Made by a program: the position numbers and the translations under genes. The notes under the pieces were generated by a model. The model ran no database searches, was not told the origin of the DNA, and worked only from the letters and a program-made list of their open reading frames with translations. Positions 18,585-27,962 of a stretch of 61,390 nt of DNA are shown piece after piece (position 1 is the stretch's first letter; each line of letters opens with the position of its first letter). This DNA is from Acetobacterium bakii (GTDB taxonomy: Bacteria; Bacillota; Clostridia; Eubacteriales; Eubacteriaceae), in assembly GCF_001263355.1 (NCBI RefSeq), contig NZ_LGYO01000021.1, positions 1-61,390 on the forward strand. The letters run 5' to 3'.

Positions 18585-19877
18585 TTATTCTTCATTCCAA
18601 CCCATAATTTTTATTAACCGTAATTCTGCATATCCATAAGCACTGGCCGGATAATTAATTCGGTCAGTGGTATTGGAATTAATGAGATAATCGAGTACAT
18701 TTTCCTGGTCATCCTTTACCACCTGGGTAATAATCACCGAATGGACCCACTCCCCATTATTCGCATACTGAAGAATATCCCCGACAGTGCCGCTGTATAC
18801 ATTGTCGCCAACCACTGCTTCAAGTCCGTAACCGGTGTTTTCGCTGGCATAGGTATAAAATTCCTCAACCCCGGCCCAGGACGGACTCCGGCCATAAGCA
18901 TCCTCATCCTCATTAACCGTATCACCATACCATTTCCATTGAGTGTCATAATCTCCCAAATAATCCATTGGTATTCCGCCGGCATTTAAACACTGCGAAA
19001 TATAATTGTTGCAATTACCCCCATAGCCATCATAAACCCCAAATTCGTCCTCATTGCGAATGACGTCCACCGAATCAACCCAGGTCATGGCATAGTCAAC
19101 CGCATCCGCAGCAATATATGGGTTATCCGCAAAAGATGCCACCAGATCCGCTTCGATCTCATTAAATGTTTCTTTCTCGCCGGCAAGTTCCATAACCATC
19201 GGAGCTGCTTCGGATAAGAGCTCACTGATCATGGACGGGGAATAGCCATAGTAGTCCGCCGCCTCTTCGATTAATAAAAAAATGTCTTCTTCCTTTGTAT
19301 GCGCGACAATAACATAACCAGCAGAGGTTTCTTCCAGAAAAAAGCTGTGCTCAATCCCACTGCTTGAAGAATCCACCTCTTTGGTAAATGCAAAATTCAA
19401 TGTATGATCCTCTTCCAATGTTACCTCAATTAATCCGTCGTCATTGCTTACATCCGTAATGGATAAACCACATAAGTAATTATTGATGTGCAGATCATTG
19501 CTTTGGCTTAATCTCAAACCAATCAGATAATCCAGTGCACCTTGGTTGATCTGCGCGTTTTCATCGGTACTGTCTGCAAATAAACCGGTAATGTCTGTGG
19601 ACTTTAAATCTGCCAACGCGTTAAAGCTCACTTCAAAATATTCAATAATGGGCGCCATCATCGCATCATTAACATCTTCCTCTCCGCTGCGCACAATGAT
19701 TTCCCTATTTTTATCGGCTCCTTCTACCTCTTCTTTTTCTGTATCACTATTAAATAACCCCAATGGATTTGACGCGGCGTTTACACATGCCACCCCCATG
19801 ACGGTCACAAAAATCACTACCATGCCAATCACGGCATTTCTAAATTTCTTTTTTAATCTGAATTTTCTTCTTTTCAT
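18585..19877 (-). CDS. Exported Amidase_6 domain protein
   Basis: 430-residue protein with a basic N-terminus and one hydrophobic segment (about 15-33) that looks like a signal peptide. The C-terminal part (about 250-430) matches the Amidase_6 putative amidase domain, a NlpC/P60-like cysteine-protease fold: YAMTWVDS, then GGNCNNYISQCLNAGGIPMD with the likely catalytic Cys, and WVHSVIITQV with the likely His. The middle (70-240) is acidic and unassigned. Related proteins are often sporulation or cell-wall associated in Clostridia. Substrate unknown. Confidence 0.82.
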   Translation of the reverse strand: MKRRKFRLKKKFRNAVIGMVVIFVTVMGVACVNAASNPLGLFNSDTEKEEVEGADKNREIIVRSGEEDVNDAMMAPIIEYFEVSFNALADLKSTDITGLFADSTDENAQINQGALDYLIGLRLSQSNDLHINNYLCGLSITDVSNDDGLIEVTLEEDHTLNFAFTKEVDSSSSGIEHSFFLEETSAGYVIVAHTKEEDIFLLIEEAADYYGYSPSMISELLSEAAPMVMELAGEKETFNEIEADLVASFADNPYIAADAVDYAMTWVDSVDVIRNEDEFGVYDGYGGNCNNYISQCLNAGGIPMDYLGDYDTQWKWYGDTVNEDEDAYGRSPSWAGVEEFYTYASENTGYGLEAVVGDNVYSGTVGDILQYANNGEWVHSVIITQVVKDDQENVLDYLINSNTTDRINYPASAYGYAELRLIKIMGWNEE

Positions 19878-19976
19878 TATTTCTGCCTTTCGTGTATCTG
19901 TGCAGACAGTATATCTTTATTATGTGTTTTTTTTGTGACGATAAACTGACGAATACAAAAAAAGCAAAAAAGGCAT

Positions 19977-19999
19977 AAAAAAAACAGCTTTCGCTGTTG
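19977..19999 (-). terminator. Terminator of the tRNA operon
   Basis: On the minus strand CAACAGC-gaaa-GCTGTT runs into eight T residues, 11 bases after the CCA end of tRNA-Phe. It is a compact GNRA-looped rho-independent terminator. Confidence 0.85.
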
Positions 20000-20009
20000 C
20001 ATTCTTTAG

Positions 20010-20085
<76 letters not shown>

Positions 20086-20124
20086 ATCCTGAGTGTTCTA
20101 TGTTAAATTCGAGCCAAAAAAATA

Positions 20125-20201
20125 TGGTGGGCCTTCAGGGGCTCGAACCCCGGACCTACCGGTTATGAGCCGGTTGCTCTAACCAACTGAGCTAAAGGCC
20201 C
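20125..20201 (-). tRNA. tRNA with CAT anticodon (Met; Ile2 not excluded)
   Basis: 77 bases with encoded CCA. Acceptor GGGCCTT / AAGGCCC, anticodon loop CTCATAA, T-arm GGTTCGAGCC. The CAT anticodon is read as elongator Met. A lysidine-modified tRNA-Ile2 has the same anticodon and cannot be excluded by eye; the first acceptor pairs are not those of an initiator tRNA. Confidence 0.9.
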
Positions 20202-20232
20202 CAAAATTACTATAAATTGCTTTTTAAAAAAA

Positions 20233-20309
20233 TGGTCGAGGTGAGAGGATTCGAACCTCCGGCCCCATGGTCCCAAACCATGTGCGCTACCAAACTGCGC
20301 TACACCTCG
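20233..20309 (-). tRNA. tRNA-Pro (TGG)
   Basis: 77 bases with encoded CCA. Acceptor CGAGGTG / CACCTCG, the GTAGCGCAGTTTGGTAGCGC D-arm typical of tRNA-Pro, anticodon loop TTTGGGA with anticodon TGG. First gene of the operon, directly behind a consensus promoter. Confidence 0.95.
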
Positions 20310-20323
20310 ATACAACGTGATTT

Positions 20324-20352
20324 ATTATATAACATCTGGTTGTTTATGTCAA
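20324..20352 (-). promoter_or_regulatory. Consensus sigma-A promoter of the tRNA operon
   Basis: On the minus strand TTGACA (20347-20352) is followed by exactly 17 bases and TATAAT (20324-20329). Both hexamers are perfect. It lies 14 bases before the tRNA-Pro start, as expected for a strong stable-RNA promoter. Confidence 0.95.
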
Positions 20353-20562
20353 GCGGTTTTTAAACTTTTTTACGATGTGCTATTTCCGTAAGTTGCTTCT
20401 AAGTTACTTCCCCGTTGCGACTTGATTATTTTAGCACAGATCTAAACATAAAAGCAAGACTTTTTTTCAATATGGATCGTTTTTTTTCACACATGACAGA
20501 ATCGCCTGTTTTTTCTGGAATAAACCCTGGCTGACGCCTGGAACTATCCCAATAGCAGTCTT

Positions 20563-20613
20563 TTTCGAGACTGATTATTTAGGTCATAGAAAAACCGATA
20601 ATCAGTCTCGAAA
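20563..20613. terminator. 16-bp perfect inverted repeat after the P-type ATPase gene
   Basis: TTTCGAGACTGATTAT (20563-20578) and ATAATCAGTCTCGAAA (20598-20613) form a 16-bp stem with a 19-base loop, starting 10 bases after the ATPase stop. It probably ends that transcript, although no strong T-run follows. The rest of the 313-base gap 20310-20622 shows nothing beyond the tRNA promoter. Confidence 0.6.
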
Positions 20614-20622
20614 TCTTTTGCT

Positions 20623-22986
20623 CTATTTTTTACTCTTTTTCCAGTCAAGATATCTTATCTCAAATTTACTCACTGCCCAAATAAAAAATTTCATTAACGG
20701 ATAAATATCCAGAAGAATTACAAGCAAAATAGCAAACATCACGCCGGTGAATGTACTTATTGGTAAAAGAAAGAAAAAGCTTTCTAAAAACAGCACCGAA
20801 AAAAGAAAGCCGGCAGTCATAGCAAAAAATAATCCCCAACGTTTACTGTCCATTGGCTGACATACTCTAAAAAGAATAATTAGTCCGGTTGAACCGGTGA
20901 TCAAAACTGAAAGCGTTGAAATTTCCTGGCTGTTCAGCGACCCCAAATTACCCAGGCTCAGAATCAGTACAATGTTAACCACAATCGTCAGCGCCCCGGG
21001 TACAGACTTCTTTAGAATATAATCCAGAAAATCTCCGGAAACCCTATTTTTATTGGGTTCCAATGCCAGAAAAAAGGCGGGTATACCAATAGTCAGGACA
21101 CTGATTAATGTAAGCTGGATGGGCACAAACGGATAGGCTTCATTGGCAATAATTACAATTATGGCCAGAATAAATGAAAAAATAGTTTTTACCAGAAAAA
21201 GCGAAGCCACCCGCCTGATGTTATTAATCACCCGGCGGCCTTCCATAAGAACCTGGGTAAGACTGGCAAAATCCGAATCCAATAAAACCAGCTGAGAAAC
21301 CTGACGGGCTGCGTCGCTTCCTTCTGCCATGGCAATACTGCAATCAGCTTCCCGCAGCGCCAACACGTCATTAACCCCATCACCGGTCATCGCCACGGTA
21401 TGGCCCTTTGCTTGAAGGGCTTTAATCAGGACTTTTTTCTGGTTTGGGGTAACTCGGCCAAAAACAGAATAATTCAGAGCTGCATTTGCCACTTCCTCGT
21501 CAGTGGTCAGGATTGACGCATCAATGTAATTATCTGAATCCCAAAGACCGGCTCGTTTAGCCACCTGGGATACCGTCACCGGATTATCACCGGAAACAAC
21601 CTTGATGTCCACACCCTGATTGCGAAAATATTCCAGGGTCTTTTTCGCTTCATGGCGAATCTTATCACCAATGGGAAGCAGCGCAATGGTTTGGATATTA
21701 TCCGGTAATTCGTAATCCCCTCTGAACGGGGCATCCGCATAACCTACCATTAATACCCGGTTTCCCTGACTGGCATAATTTTCCACCTTTTCCCGAATGC
21801 TGTAGTAGCGACTGCCCAGGATATTTTCGGGAGCACCGATCACATAGGTTCCGTGTTCCCCAAAATTGGCCCCACTCCACTTTCTGGCCGAGGAAAACGG
21901 TACAATCTTATCACAGTCCCATTTTGGGGGCTCCCCCTTAAAATAATCGATTAAGGCCTTAAACGTGGCATTGTCGTCTTTGAGATTATAAACCAGGGCA
22001 CGTAATCCGGGAACCGGTGTTTTTTCATTGTCAAGAATTTCAAGTGATAATACTTCCATATTGCCTTCGGTAATCGTACCGGTTTTGTCGAGACACAGCA
22101 TATCCACCCGGGCCAGGGTTTCAATACAATAAAGCTCCTGAACCAGGGTGTTGTGACGACCCAGACGGATAACCCCGGCCGCCAAAGCCACACTTGTCAA
22201 TAGCACCAAGCCTTCGGGAATCATCCCCACCAAAGCCCCAACGGTGGCAACTACTCCCGCTTCCACCGTCAGTCCCTGAACAACAATTTGCCGGTACAAA
22301 AGCAAAATCCCAATGGGAACAATAGCAATACCAACAACCTTTAGAATAAAATTTAAGGCCCGCATAATTTCGGAATTTGGTTTTTTAATAAACCGGGCTT
22401 CCTCTGCGAGTTTCGTGGCATAATTATCCATGCCGACCTGGGTCACTTGAACAAAAGCTTCCCCAGAAACCACAAAGCTTCCCGACAGCAGTGCCGCCCC
22501 TTCTTGCTTAACAAGGGGCTCTGATTCTCCGGTGAGCAGAGATTCATTAACTTCCATTTCGCCTTTTAGTACCTTTGAGTCTGTCGGGATTTGACTTCCG
22601 GTTGTTAAAACCAACACATCATCCCGAACAATTTCCTCGAAATTTATTTTCTGTCGATTACCATCCCGCAAAACAATGGCATGAGGTTGAGAAATCAGAG
22701 AAAGCCGATCAACAGTCTTCTTTGCTTTGATTTCCTGGACAATCCCAATAATGGTGTTAATAATAACAATATTTATAAAAAAAAGGTTTCGATAGGATTC
22801 AACAAAAATAACCATCAACGCCAAAACAATATTAAGGATATTAAACAGCGTCAGCGTGTTATCCCTGACAATCGCACTAATGGTCTTTGTTTTAGATTGT
22901 GGTTGACTATTGACGTTGCCTTCAGCTACCCTTTCTTCTACCTGTGTCTGGGTTAAACCAAACTCAGGATTGATGTTGTTTTCCAT
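20623..22986 (-). CDS. P-type cation-transporting ATPase
   Basis: 787-residue HAD-superfamily ion pump. The actuator motif TGES is at 152-155, the transmembrane PEGL motif at 258-261, the phosphorylation site DKTGT with D300, and the hinge MTGDGVND near 525. About ten hydrophobic segments are visible, six of them after the catalytic core. There is no N-terminal heavy-metal domain and no CPC motif, so a heavy-metal pump is unlikely; the PEGL motif fits the Ca2+/Mn2+-like or CtpE-like group. The ion is not determinable from sequence alone. It is monocistronic, flanked by hairpins. Confidence 0.88.
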   Translation of the reverse strand: MENNINPEFGLTQTQVEERVAEGNVNSQPQSKTKTISAIVRDNTLTLFNILNIVLALMVIFVESYRNLFFINIVIINTIIGIVQEIKAKKTVDRLSLISQPHAIVLRDGNRQKINFEEIVRDDVLVLTTGSQIPTDSKVLKGEMEVNESLLTGESEPLVKQEGAALLSGSFVVSGEAFVQVTQVGMDNYATKLAEEARFIKKPNSEIMRALNFILKVVGIAIVPIGILLLYRQIVVQGLTVEAGVVATVGALVGMIPEGLVLLTSVALAAGVIRLGRHNTLVQELYCIETLARVDMLCLDKTGTITEGNMEVLSLEILDNEKTPVPGLRALVYNLKDDNATFKALIDYFKGEPPKWDCDKIVPFSSARKWSGANFGEHGTYVIGAPENILGSRYYSIREKVENYASQGNRVLMVGYADAPFRGDYELPDNIQTIALLPIGDKIRHEAKKTLEYFRNQGVDIKVVSGDNPVTVSQVAKRAGLWDSDNYIDASILTTDEEVANAALNYSVFGRVTPNQKKVLIKALQAKGHTVAMTGDGVNDVLALREADCSIAMAEGSDAARQVSQLVLLDSDFASLTQVLMEGRRVINNIRRVASLFLVKTIFSFILAIIVIIANEAYPFVPIQLTLISVLTIGIPAFFLALEPNKNRVSGDFLDYILKKSVPGALTIVVNIVLILSLGNLGSLNSQEISTLSVLITGSTGLIILFRVCQPMDSKRWGLFFAMTAGFLFSVLFLESFFFLLPISTFTGVMFAILLVILLDIYPLMKFFIWAVSKFEIRYLDWKKSKK

Positions 22987-23104
22987 TGAGTCCCTCCAGT
23001 TCTATTCGTTGCTTTGAATTATATCACCATAATCTTAAATAATCATATAGCATTGATCCTGCTCTTTTTATCCCTATGAATTCTATTGCCGGGAAATTAT
23101 GCCT

Positions 23105-23136
23105 AAAAAAAAGAAGACTGTCCTGAGACAATCCTC
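23105..23136 (-). terminator. Terminator after yqeY
   Basis: On the minus strand GAGGATTGTC-tcag-GACAGTCTTC, closed with G-U pairs, runs into eight T residues. It closes the prmA-to-yqeY transcription unit. Confidence 0.75.
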
Positions 23137-23148
23137 CTTGCGTTTGTT

Positions 23149-23595
23149 TTATGATATCAGGCTTTCCCTGACAACTTGATTAACAAGTTTTCCATCTGCA
23201 CGACCTTTAACCTTCGGCATCAGGACACTCATAATTTTGCCCATGTCTTTGGCGTTAACTGCACCAGTTTCTTGAATCGTTTCAGTTACAATAACCCTGA
23301 TTTGATCTACGGTCAATTGTGTAGGAAGATAACTCTCAATTACTTCAATTTCTGTGAGAGCCTGCTGGATTAAATCGTCTCTTTGAGCTTTCTCAAACTC
23401 CGTCAGGCTATCCCGACGTTGCTTAAGCTGTTTTGCAATAATTTCAATGATATCTTCATCACCCAACTCAACCTTTTGATCCTTCTCTACTTGTAAAACA
23501 GCAGCCCGAATCATCGTGATGGTCGATTTCCGAATTTTTTCCTTGTTTTTCATTGCAGTCTTTAAATCAGCCTGTAGTTGATCCTTTAATGCCAA
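23149..23595 (-). CDS. yqeY: GatB/YqeY domain protein
   Basis: 148-residue protein of the GatB/YqeY family, resembling the C-terminal tRNA-binding tail of the amidotransferase subunit GatB. Motifs visible: LQADLKTAMKNKEKIRKSTI near the start, and YLPTQLT followed by the C-terminal MGKIMSVLMPKVKGRADGKLVNQVV. It may be linked to tRNA-dependent amidation or translation but its function is not established. The rpsU-yqeY order with an 11-base gap is the standard Firmicutes arrangement. Confidence 0.92.
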   Translation of the reverse strand: MALKDQLQADLKTAMKNKEKIRKSTITMIRAAVLQVEKDQKVELGDEDIIEIIAKQLKQRRDSLTEFEKAQRDDLIQQALTEIEVIESYLPTQLTVDQIRVIVTETIQETGAVNAKDMGKIMSVLMPKVKGRADGKLVNQVVRESLIS

Positions 23596-23606
23596 ATAGT
23601 CACATC

Positions 23607-23789
23607 CTATCTTTTTTTCATCTTTCTTTTTCTTGCTGCTTCCGATTTTCTTTTACGCTTTACGCTTGGCTTTTCGTAATGCTCTCTTTTTCGAATTTCA
23701 GACATTACACCCGCCATTGCTGTTTTTCTTTTAAATCTGCGCAATGCACTCTCGAGTGTTTCATTTTCTTTGATTTTTACTTCTGACAT
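23607..23789 (-). CDS. rpsU: 30S ribosomal protein S21
   Basis: 60-residue, highly basic bS21. The N-terminal [45 protein letters not shown] is diagnostic. S21 sits near the anti-Shine-Dalgarno end of 16S rRNA and helps initiation. It is preceded by a G-rich ribosome binding site (GAGGGGGGGG) and followed closely by yqeY. Confidence 0.96.
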   Translation of the reverse strand: MSEVKIKENETLESALRRFKRKTAMAGVMSEIRKREHYEKPSVKRKRKSEAARKRKMKKR

Positions 23790-23895
23790 TTTTAACCCCC
23801 CCCTCTAATCCGTTCGTGATTTCTGGAACTATTTACCGACATGGTATGAGTCAACTTATATTATATGTAAAATTTTGGTCGCTGTCAATTATTTT

Positions 23896-24240
23896 TCAAC
23901 CTGGAGGCCATAATAATTCTCTTCCCCCTAATAAATGGTAATGTAAATGAGGAACGGTCTGATTTCCATCCCGTCCGGTATTGTTCACCAGACGAAATCC
24001 GGTCTTGGCAATACCCAGCTTTAAAACAATCCGATTGGCAACCAAATGGATGTGTCCGATAATGTCATCTCCGGCAGAAACAGATAGAATTGATTCGTAG
24101 TGTTCTTTGGGAATAATAATAACGTGGACCGGTGCTTGAGGGTTAATATCATTAAAAGCTACAACCAAGTCATCTTCATAAATGAATTCTGTGGGAATTT
24201 CTTTCCTGACTATTTTACAAAAGATACAATCCTGGGACAT
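23896..24240 (-). CDS. HIT family nucleotide-binding protein (HinT-like)
   Basis: 114-residue histidine triad protein. CIFCKI at residues 5-10 carries the zinc-type cysteines of the HinT group, and the catalytic triad is HLHYHLL near the C-terminus (consensus HxHxHxx). HinT proteins hydrolyse AMP-phosphoramidates and lysyl-AMP. Its position between mtaB and rpsU follows the conserved order of the region. Confidence 0.93.
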   Translation of the reverse strand: MSQDCIFCKIVRKEIPTEFIYEDDLVVAFNDINPQAPVHVIIIPKEHYESILSVSAGDDIIGHIHLVANRIVLKLGIAKTGFRLVNNTGRDGNQTVPHLHYHLLGGRELLWPPG

Positions 24241-24332
24241 AATTTCCTCCTTTAAAATGTAGAGTGTTAAACGTTAAGCGGAAAAATGATTTTATCTAAA
24301 CAAACAGAACGGATCACTGTGATTTTAAACCC

Positions 24333-25658
24333 CTATAGAATATTTCCAGTCAATTTGTTTGCATACCGTTGAGTATATAATACCCTAAGTTCCATAATTC
24401 TACCATCAATTTTTTCTTCGCTGGTAAACATCACCGGAATATAGTTTTCGGTGTGACCCTGATGGGAATCCCCTTTGGTATAGGCTTCAAAAAGGACTCG
24501 GGCTTTTTGGCCATGGTTCTTTTTCAAAAAGGCAACTTCCAGGCTCTGGGATAATTCTGATAAAATATGACCACGTTTTGTCTTCGTATCGTCATCCACC
24601 TGGTTAGGAAAGTCAGCCGCTTTAGTGCCCCGTCGTTTCGAGTATTTAAAAACATGGATTTGGTAAAACGCCACTGCCTGAATAAAAGCAAAAGTCTGGT
24701 TGAATTCATCAACGGTTTCCCCGGGAAAACCCACCATCACATCGGTGGTAAGTGCCGCCAGGGGGAAATATGCGCGGATTTTTTTAACAATCCCGAGGTA
24801 TTCAGCCGTGGTATAATGCCGTGCCATCCTTTTAAGCACCGTATCGCTGCCGCTTTGAAGAGAAAGATGGAAATGCGGACAAAAGCTTTTAATTAAAAAT
24901 AAACGCTTTAATCGATCTTCAGTGACAAATTTAGGTTCCATTGATCCCAGGCGAATCCGCTCAAGCCCGGGAATTTTATCCAGTTCCTCCATTAAATCAA
25001 TGAGATCTGAATCGCCCTGATCCACGCCATAGGATGCAATATGAATGCCCGTGAGAATCACTTCCCGGTAGCCGCTGTTCACAACCCGAACAACCTCAGC
25101 GACTACGTCAGACATAGGGCGGCTCCGAATCGGCCCCCGGGCATAAGGCACAATGCAATAGGTGCAAAATTGATTGCAGCCCTCCTGGATTTTAATAAAA
25201 GCCCTGGTCTTTCGTTTGACCTCTGAAATCACCATCGGCTCGAAAATTTTCTCATCCATAATATCCGATACAAAATCCCGCTTTTTATGATCTTTCAAGT
25301 GAGCATCGAGATAATTGAGAATTTCATGTCTGTTTTTGGTACCGATCATTAAGTCAACTTCCTGGATTTTTTCAACTTCATCAGGTGACGCCTGGACATA
25401 ACATCCCACCGCGCAGATAATCCCGTCAGAATTCAGGCGTTTGGCCTTGCGCATCATTTTCCTGGATTTTTGATCGCCCAGATTGGTAATGGTACAGGTA
25501 TTGATTACATATACATCAGCAACCTCGGAAAAAGCCACAACCTCGTAACCCGCAGCTTCAAAAATTTCCATCATAGCTTCACTGTCATAGGTATTCACCT
25601 TACACCCCAAAGTCATAAAGGCAACCTTTTTTTTATGAAAATTTACATCAAGCATCAT
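24333..25658 (-). CDS. mtaB: tRNA t6A37 methylthiotransferase MtaB
   Basis: Radical SAM methylthiotransferase that makes ms2t6A at A37 of ANN-decoding tRNAs. The 441 residues comprise the UPF0004 domain (TLGCKVNTYDSE near 17-28, other cluster cysteines in NTCTI and AVGCYVQ), the radical SAM domain with CNQFCTYC, and a C-terminal TRAM-like domain. Its ATG overlaps the rsmE stop codon (ATGA), so the two are translationally coupled. GCKVNTYD and the overall length separate it from MiaB and RimO. Confidence 0.94.
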   Translation of the reverse strand: MMLDVNFHKKKVAFMTLGCKVNTYDSEAMMEIFEAAGYEVVAFSEVADVYVINTCTITNLGDQKSRKMMRKAKRLNSDGIICAVGCYVQASPDEVEKIQEVDLMIGTKNRHEILNYLDAHLKDHKKRDFVSDIMDEKIFEPMVISEVKRKTRAFIKIQEGCNQFCTYCIVPYARGPIRSRPMSDVVAEVVRVVNSGYREVILTGIHIASYGVDQGDSDLIDLMEELDKIPGLERIRLGSMEPKFVTEDRLKRLFLIKSFCPHFHLSLQSGSDTVLKRMARHYTTAEYLGIVKKIRAYFPLAALTTDVMVGFPGETVDEFNQTFAFIQAVAFYQIHVFKYSKRRGTKAADFPNQVDDDTKTKRGHILSELSQSLEVAFLKKNHGQKARVLFEAYTKGDSHQGHTENYIPVMFTSEEKIDGRIMELRVLYTQRYANKLTGNIL

Positions 25659-26404
25659 ATTCCTTCTCTCCAGAAATTCAACTGGCTTAAAACTACCATG
25701 CCGGCGGTTTCCGTGCGTAAAATCCGATTACCCAGGGTCACACTTTTCACCCCGGCCAACTGGCAGACTTCGACCTCCTGAGGATCAAAGCCGCCTTCCG
25801 GTCCAATAATCACCCCAATTTTCAGCGGCGTGTCACGTTCCCGACCAAAATCCGTCAGCACATCTTTCAGGGACAGTTTTTTCTCATCCTCATAGGCCAG
25901 CAGCAATAAATCAAAAGCACCGGATTCTTTAAGAATACTATTTAAATCCATCAGTTCACCAATCACCGGAATGATGCCCCGTTTCGACTGTTTCGCCGCC
26001 TCGTAGGCAATCCGCTGCCAGCGCTCAATTTTCTTATCCTGCTTATCTTTAATCTGAGCAATGGACCGCCGGGAGCTAAACGGAATAACCACATCCACGC
26101 CCAGCTCCACATTCTTTTGAATGATCACTTCCATTTTCGATCCCTTGGGCAAACCCTGGAATAAGGTGACGCTCATCAGCGGTGTTTCCCCCCTGGAGGG
26201 GTAGGCTTCGGTAATGGTTCCGGTAATGGTATTCGTCATAGGTGCTTCCAGAACGACCAGATAATCCGTTCCCCCGGCGTCGCAAACCTCGATAGTTTCA
26301 CCTTTGCCGAGCCTTAAAACCTTGGTAATATGCTTAAAATCCTCGCCGGTAATGGTAATACCAGTGCCTGTGATTTGATCTTCCGTTACAAAAAACCGAT
26401 GCAT
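25655..26404 (-). CDS. rsmE: 16S rRNA m3U1498 methyltransferase RsmE
   Basis: 249-residue SPOUT methyltransferase. It begins MHRFFVTEDQI as usual, has a PUA-like N-domain, and ends in the knotted SAM site VIIGPEGGFDPQEVE ... LGNRILRTETAG. A longer in-frame reading would overlap prmA and add 27 unconserved residues, so the ATG at 26404 is used. That leaves a single base between the prmA stop and this start. Confidence 0.95.
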   Translation of the reverse strand: MHRFFVTEDQITGTGITITGEDFKHITKVLRLGKGETIEVCDAGGTDYLVVLEAPMTNTITGTITEAYPSRGETPLMSVTLFQGLPKGSKMEVIIQKNVELGVDVVIPFSSRRSIAQIKDKQDKKIERWQRIAYEAAKQSKRGIIPVIGELMDLNSILKESGAFDLLLLAYEDEKKLSLKDVLTDFGRERDTPLKIGVIIGPEGGFDPQEVEVCQLAGVKSVTLGNRILRTETAGMVVLSQLNFWREGI

Positions 26405-26405
26405 G

Positions 26406-27344
26406 CTAAGCTCTCTTCTGAGCAACCACGCCAACCCATTCGCCCATTTGCTGAACGAAGAGCAGTTTGAAGTTTTCTTTCTCAAGGGCTACCAACACAT
26501 CCGTCAAGCGTTCGATAATGATCCCTGAAGAAATAAAAATGCCATTTTCCTTGAGATAGGGCTTAATAATGGATGACAACTCGACAATGGCTTCAGCCAA
26601 AATATTGGCGACAATCACATCCGCGACCTCATCAATGACATCCAGAAGGTTTCCCTCCCGGATTTCCACCATATCACCCAGATTGTTCAGCTCGGTATTT
26701 TCTTTGGCAATCTTAACTGCCAGCGTGTCAAAATCCACAGCCACCACTTTTTTAGCCTTGAGCTTTCCGGCAATCAAAGATAAAACCCCGGTGCCGCAGC
26801 CGATGTCCAGGACCACATCCCCGGGCTTAATATATTCCTCAAGTTTAATGGCGCAGAGCTGAGTCGTTTCATGGGTCCCGGTACCGAATGCCATCCCGGG
26901 ATCAATATTAATAACTACTTCCCCTTCTGTAGCCTCGTATTCTTCCCAGGTAGGCTTGATGACCATGGCCTTTCCCACTTTGGTGGGTTTGTAAAACTTC
27001 TTCCATGAGTTCGCCCAGTCATCCTCTTCAATTTCGGTAATCATCATTTCACAATCGCCGGGATCAATGCCAAAGGTTGGCAATGCTTTTACCCGGGTAA
27101 TCAGTAAATGCAAAGCTTCATCGGTGTTGGAAAGCTCACTAAAATACCCTGTTATAATGGAAGCATCCGGATCAATTTCCAGAAGAGACGCATCGACAAA
27201 ATTAACTTTTGGATCTTGTTGAATCAAGAGCACATCCTGAAGGGATTGAATTGCCACCCCCTGCGCTCCACTTTCATAAAAAGCATTGACCACTGCTTCC
27301 TCAGCCTCTAAAGTTGTTGTGATTTGAACTTCTTTCCAAAGCAT
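26406..27344 (-). CDS. prmA: Ribosomal protein L11 methyltransferase PrmA
   Basis: 312-residue Rossmann-fold methyltransferase that trimethylates L11. Diagnostic IDPGMAFGTGTHETTQLC near 147-164 is followed by the SAM motif VLDIGCGTGVLSLIAGKL and the NPPY-like NILA. The N-terminal ferredoxin-like substrate domain begins WKEVQITTTLEAEE. The ribosome binding site AGGAGGT is strong. In most Firmicutes prmA follows dnaJ directly; here they are about 4.4 kb apart (see findings). Confidence 0.95.
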   Translation of the reverse strand: MLWKEVQITTTLEAEEAVVNAFYESGAQGVAIQSLQDVLLIQQDPKVNFVDASLLEIDPDASIITGYFSELSNTDEALHLLITRVKALPTFGIDPGDCEMMITEIEEDDWANSWKKFYKPTKVGKAMVIKPTWEEYEATEGEVVINIDPGMAFGTGTHETTQLCAIKLEEYIKPGDVVLDIGCGTGVLSLIAGKLKAKKVVAVDFDTLAVKIAKENTELNNLGDMVEIREGNLLDVIDEVADVIVANILAEAIVELSSIIKPYLKENGIFISSGIIIERLTDVLVALEKENFKLLFVQQMGEWVGVVAQKRA

Positions 27345-27609
27345 TCCGTACCTCCTGTTATTTGTATTTTGATTATCTCACTAAATACTCGTTTTTCTTT
27401 TACGATTTACCATTGTACCCTATCTTTCTTATAAAATAAACAGTGAATTTCAGATTTTTAAAATATTTATGCTGATCGCCCTGATTGTTATACAGAGAAA
27501 TTTTTTGCCTGGTTTCTGTAAAATATGGTTAAGTGATATAACCGCTTTCCATTTAATGCTATAATAAATTTAACTGTAAATTAAATTTTAAAAGGAAAAG
27601 GTGACCACC
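27345..27609 (+). promoter_or_regulatory. Intergenic region with a likely promoter for the eutS-eutP-kinase trio
   Basis: The divergent gap holds TATAAT at 27560-27565 on the plus strand, 44 bases before the eutS start. A small palindrome, GGTTA-agtgata-TAACC, lies at about 27528-27544 where the -35 should be; no good -35 hexamer is visible, so activator dependence is possible. The ribosome binding region is AAGGAAAAGGTGA. Confidence 0.45.
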
Positions 27610-27960
27610 ATGGCAACTGAAAATAAAAGCCGTTCCATACAAGAATATGTTCCCGGCAAACAGGTAACATTGGCGCACATTATCGCAAAACCTAAAAATG
27701 ATATCTATATAAAACTAGGCCTGGATGATGAAGCCAGCGATGCCATCGGCATCCTCACCATTACTCCCAGCGAAGCCGCTATTATTGCCGCCGATGCTGC
27801 AACCAAAGCGGCACCAGTTGAAATCGGTTTTTTAGACCGCTTTAGCGGTTCCCTGGTCATTACCGGACGTGTCAGTGATGTCAAAGCCGCAGTATCCGAA
27901 ATTCTGAATTGCCTGCAGCAAGTTTTAGGCTTCGATATTCCTAAAATCACCTACTCCTAA
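27610..27960 (+). CDS. eutS: Bacterial microcompartment shell protein, EutS/PduU type
   Basis: About 116 residues, a circularly permuted BMC-domain protein. Recognisable EutS signatures are [17 protein letters not shown] near the start, [21 protein letters not shown], and the strongly conserved [15 protein letters not shown]. Such proteins form hexagonal shell tiles with a beta-barrel cap over the pore. A GTG at 27601 is also possible, but ATG at 27610 has the better spaced AGGTGA site. It heads a three-gene plus-strand unit; no other shell or signature enzyme gene is in the window. Confidence 0.93.
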   Translation: MATENKSRSIQEYVPGKQVTLAHIIAKPKNDIYIKLGLDDEASDAIGILTITPSEAAIIAADAATKAAPVEIGFLDRFSGSLVITGRVSDVKAAVSEILNCLQQVLGFDIPKITYS

Positions 27961-27962
27961 AG

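Noticed and set aside
26405-26485. 27-residue N-terminal extension of RsmE
   Set aside because: Overlaps prmA in another frame; the conserved start MHRFFV has correct context.
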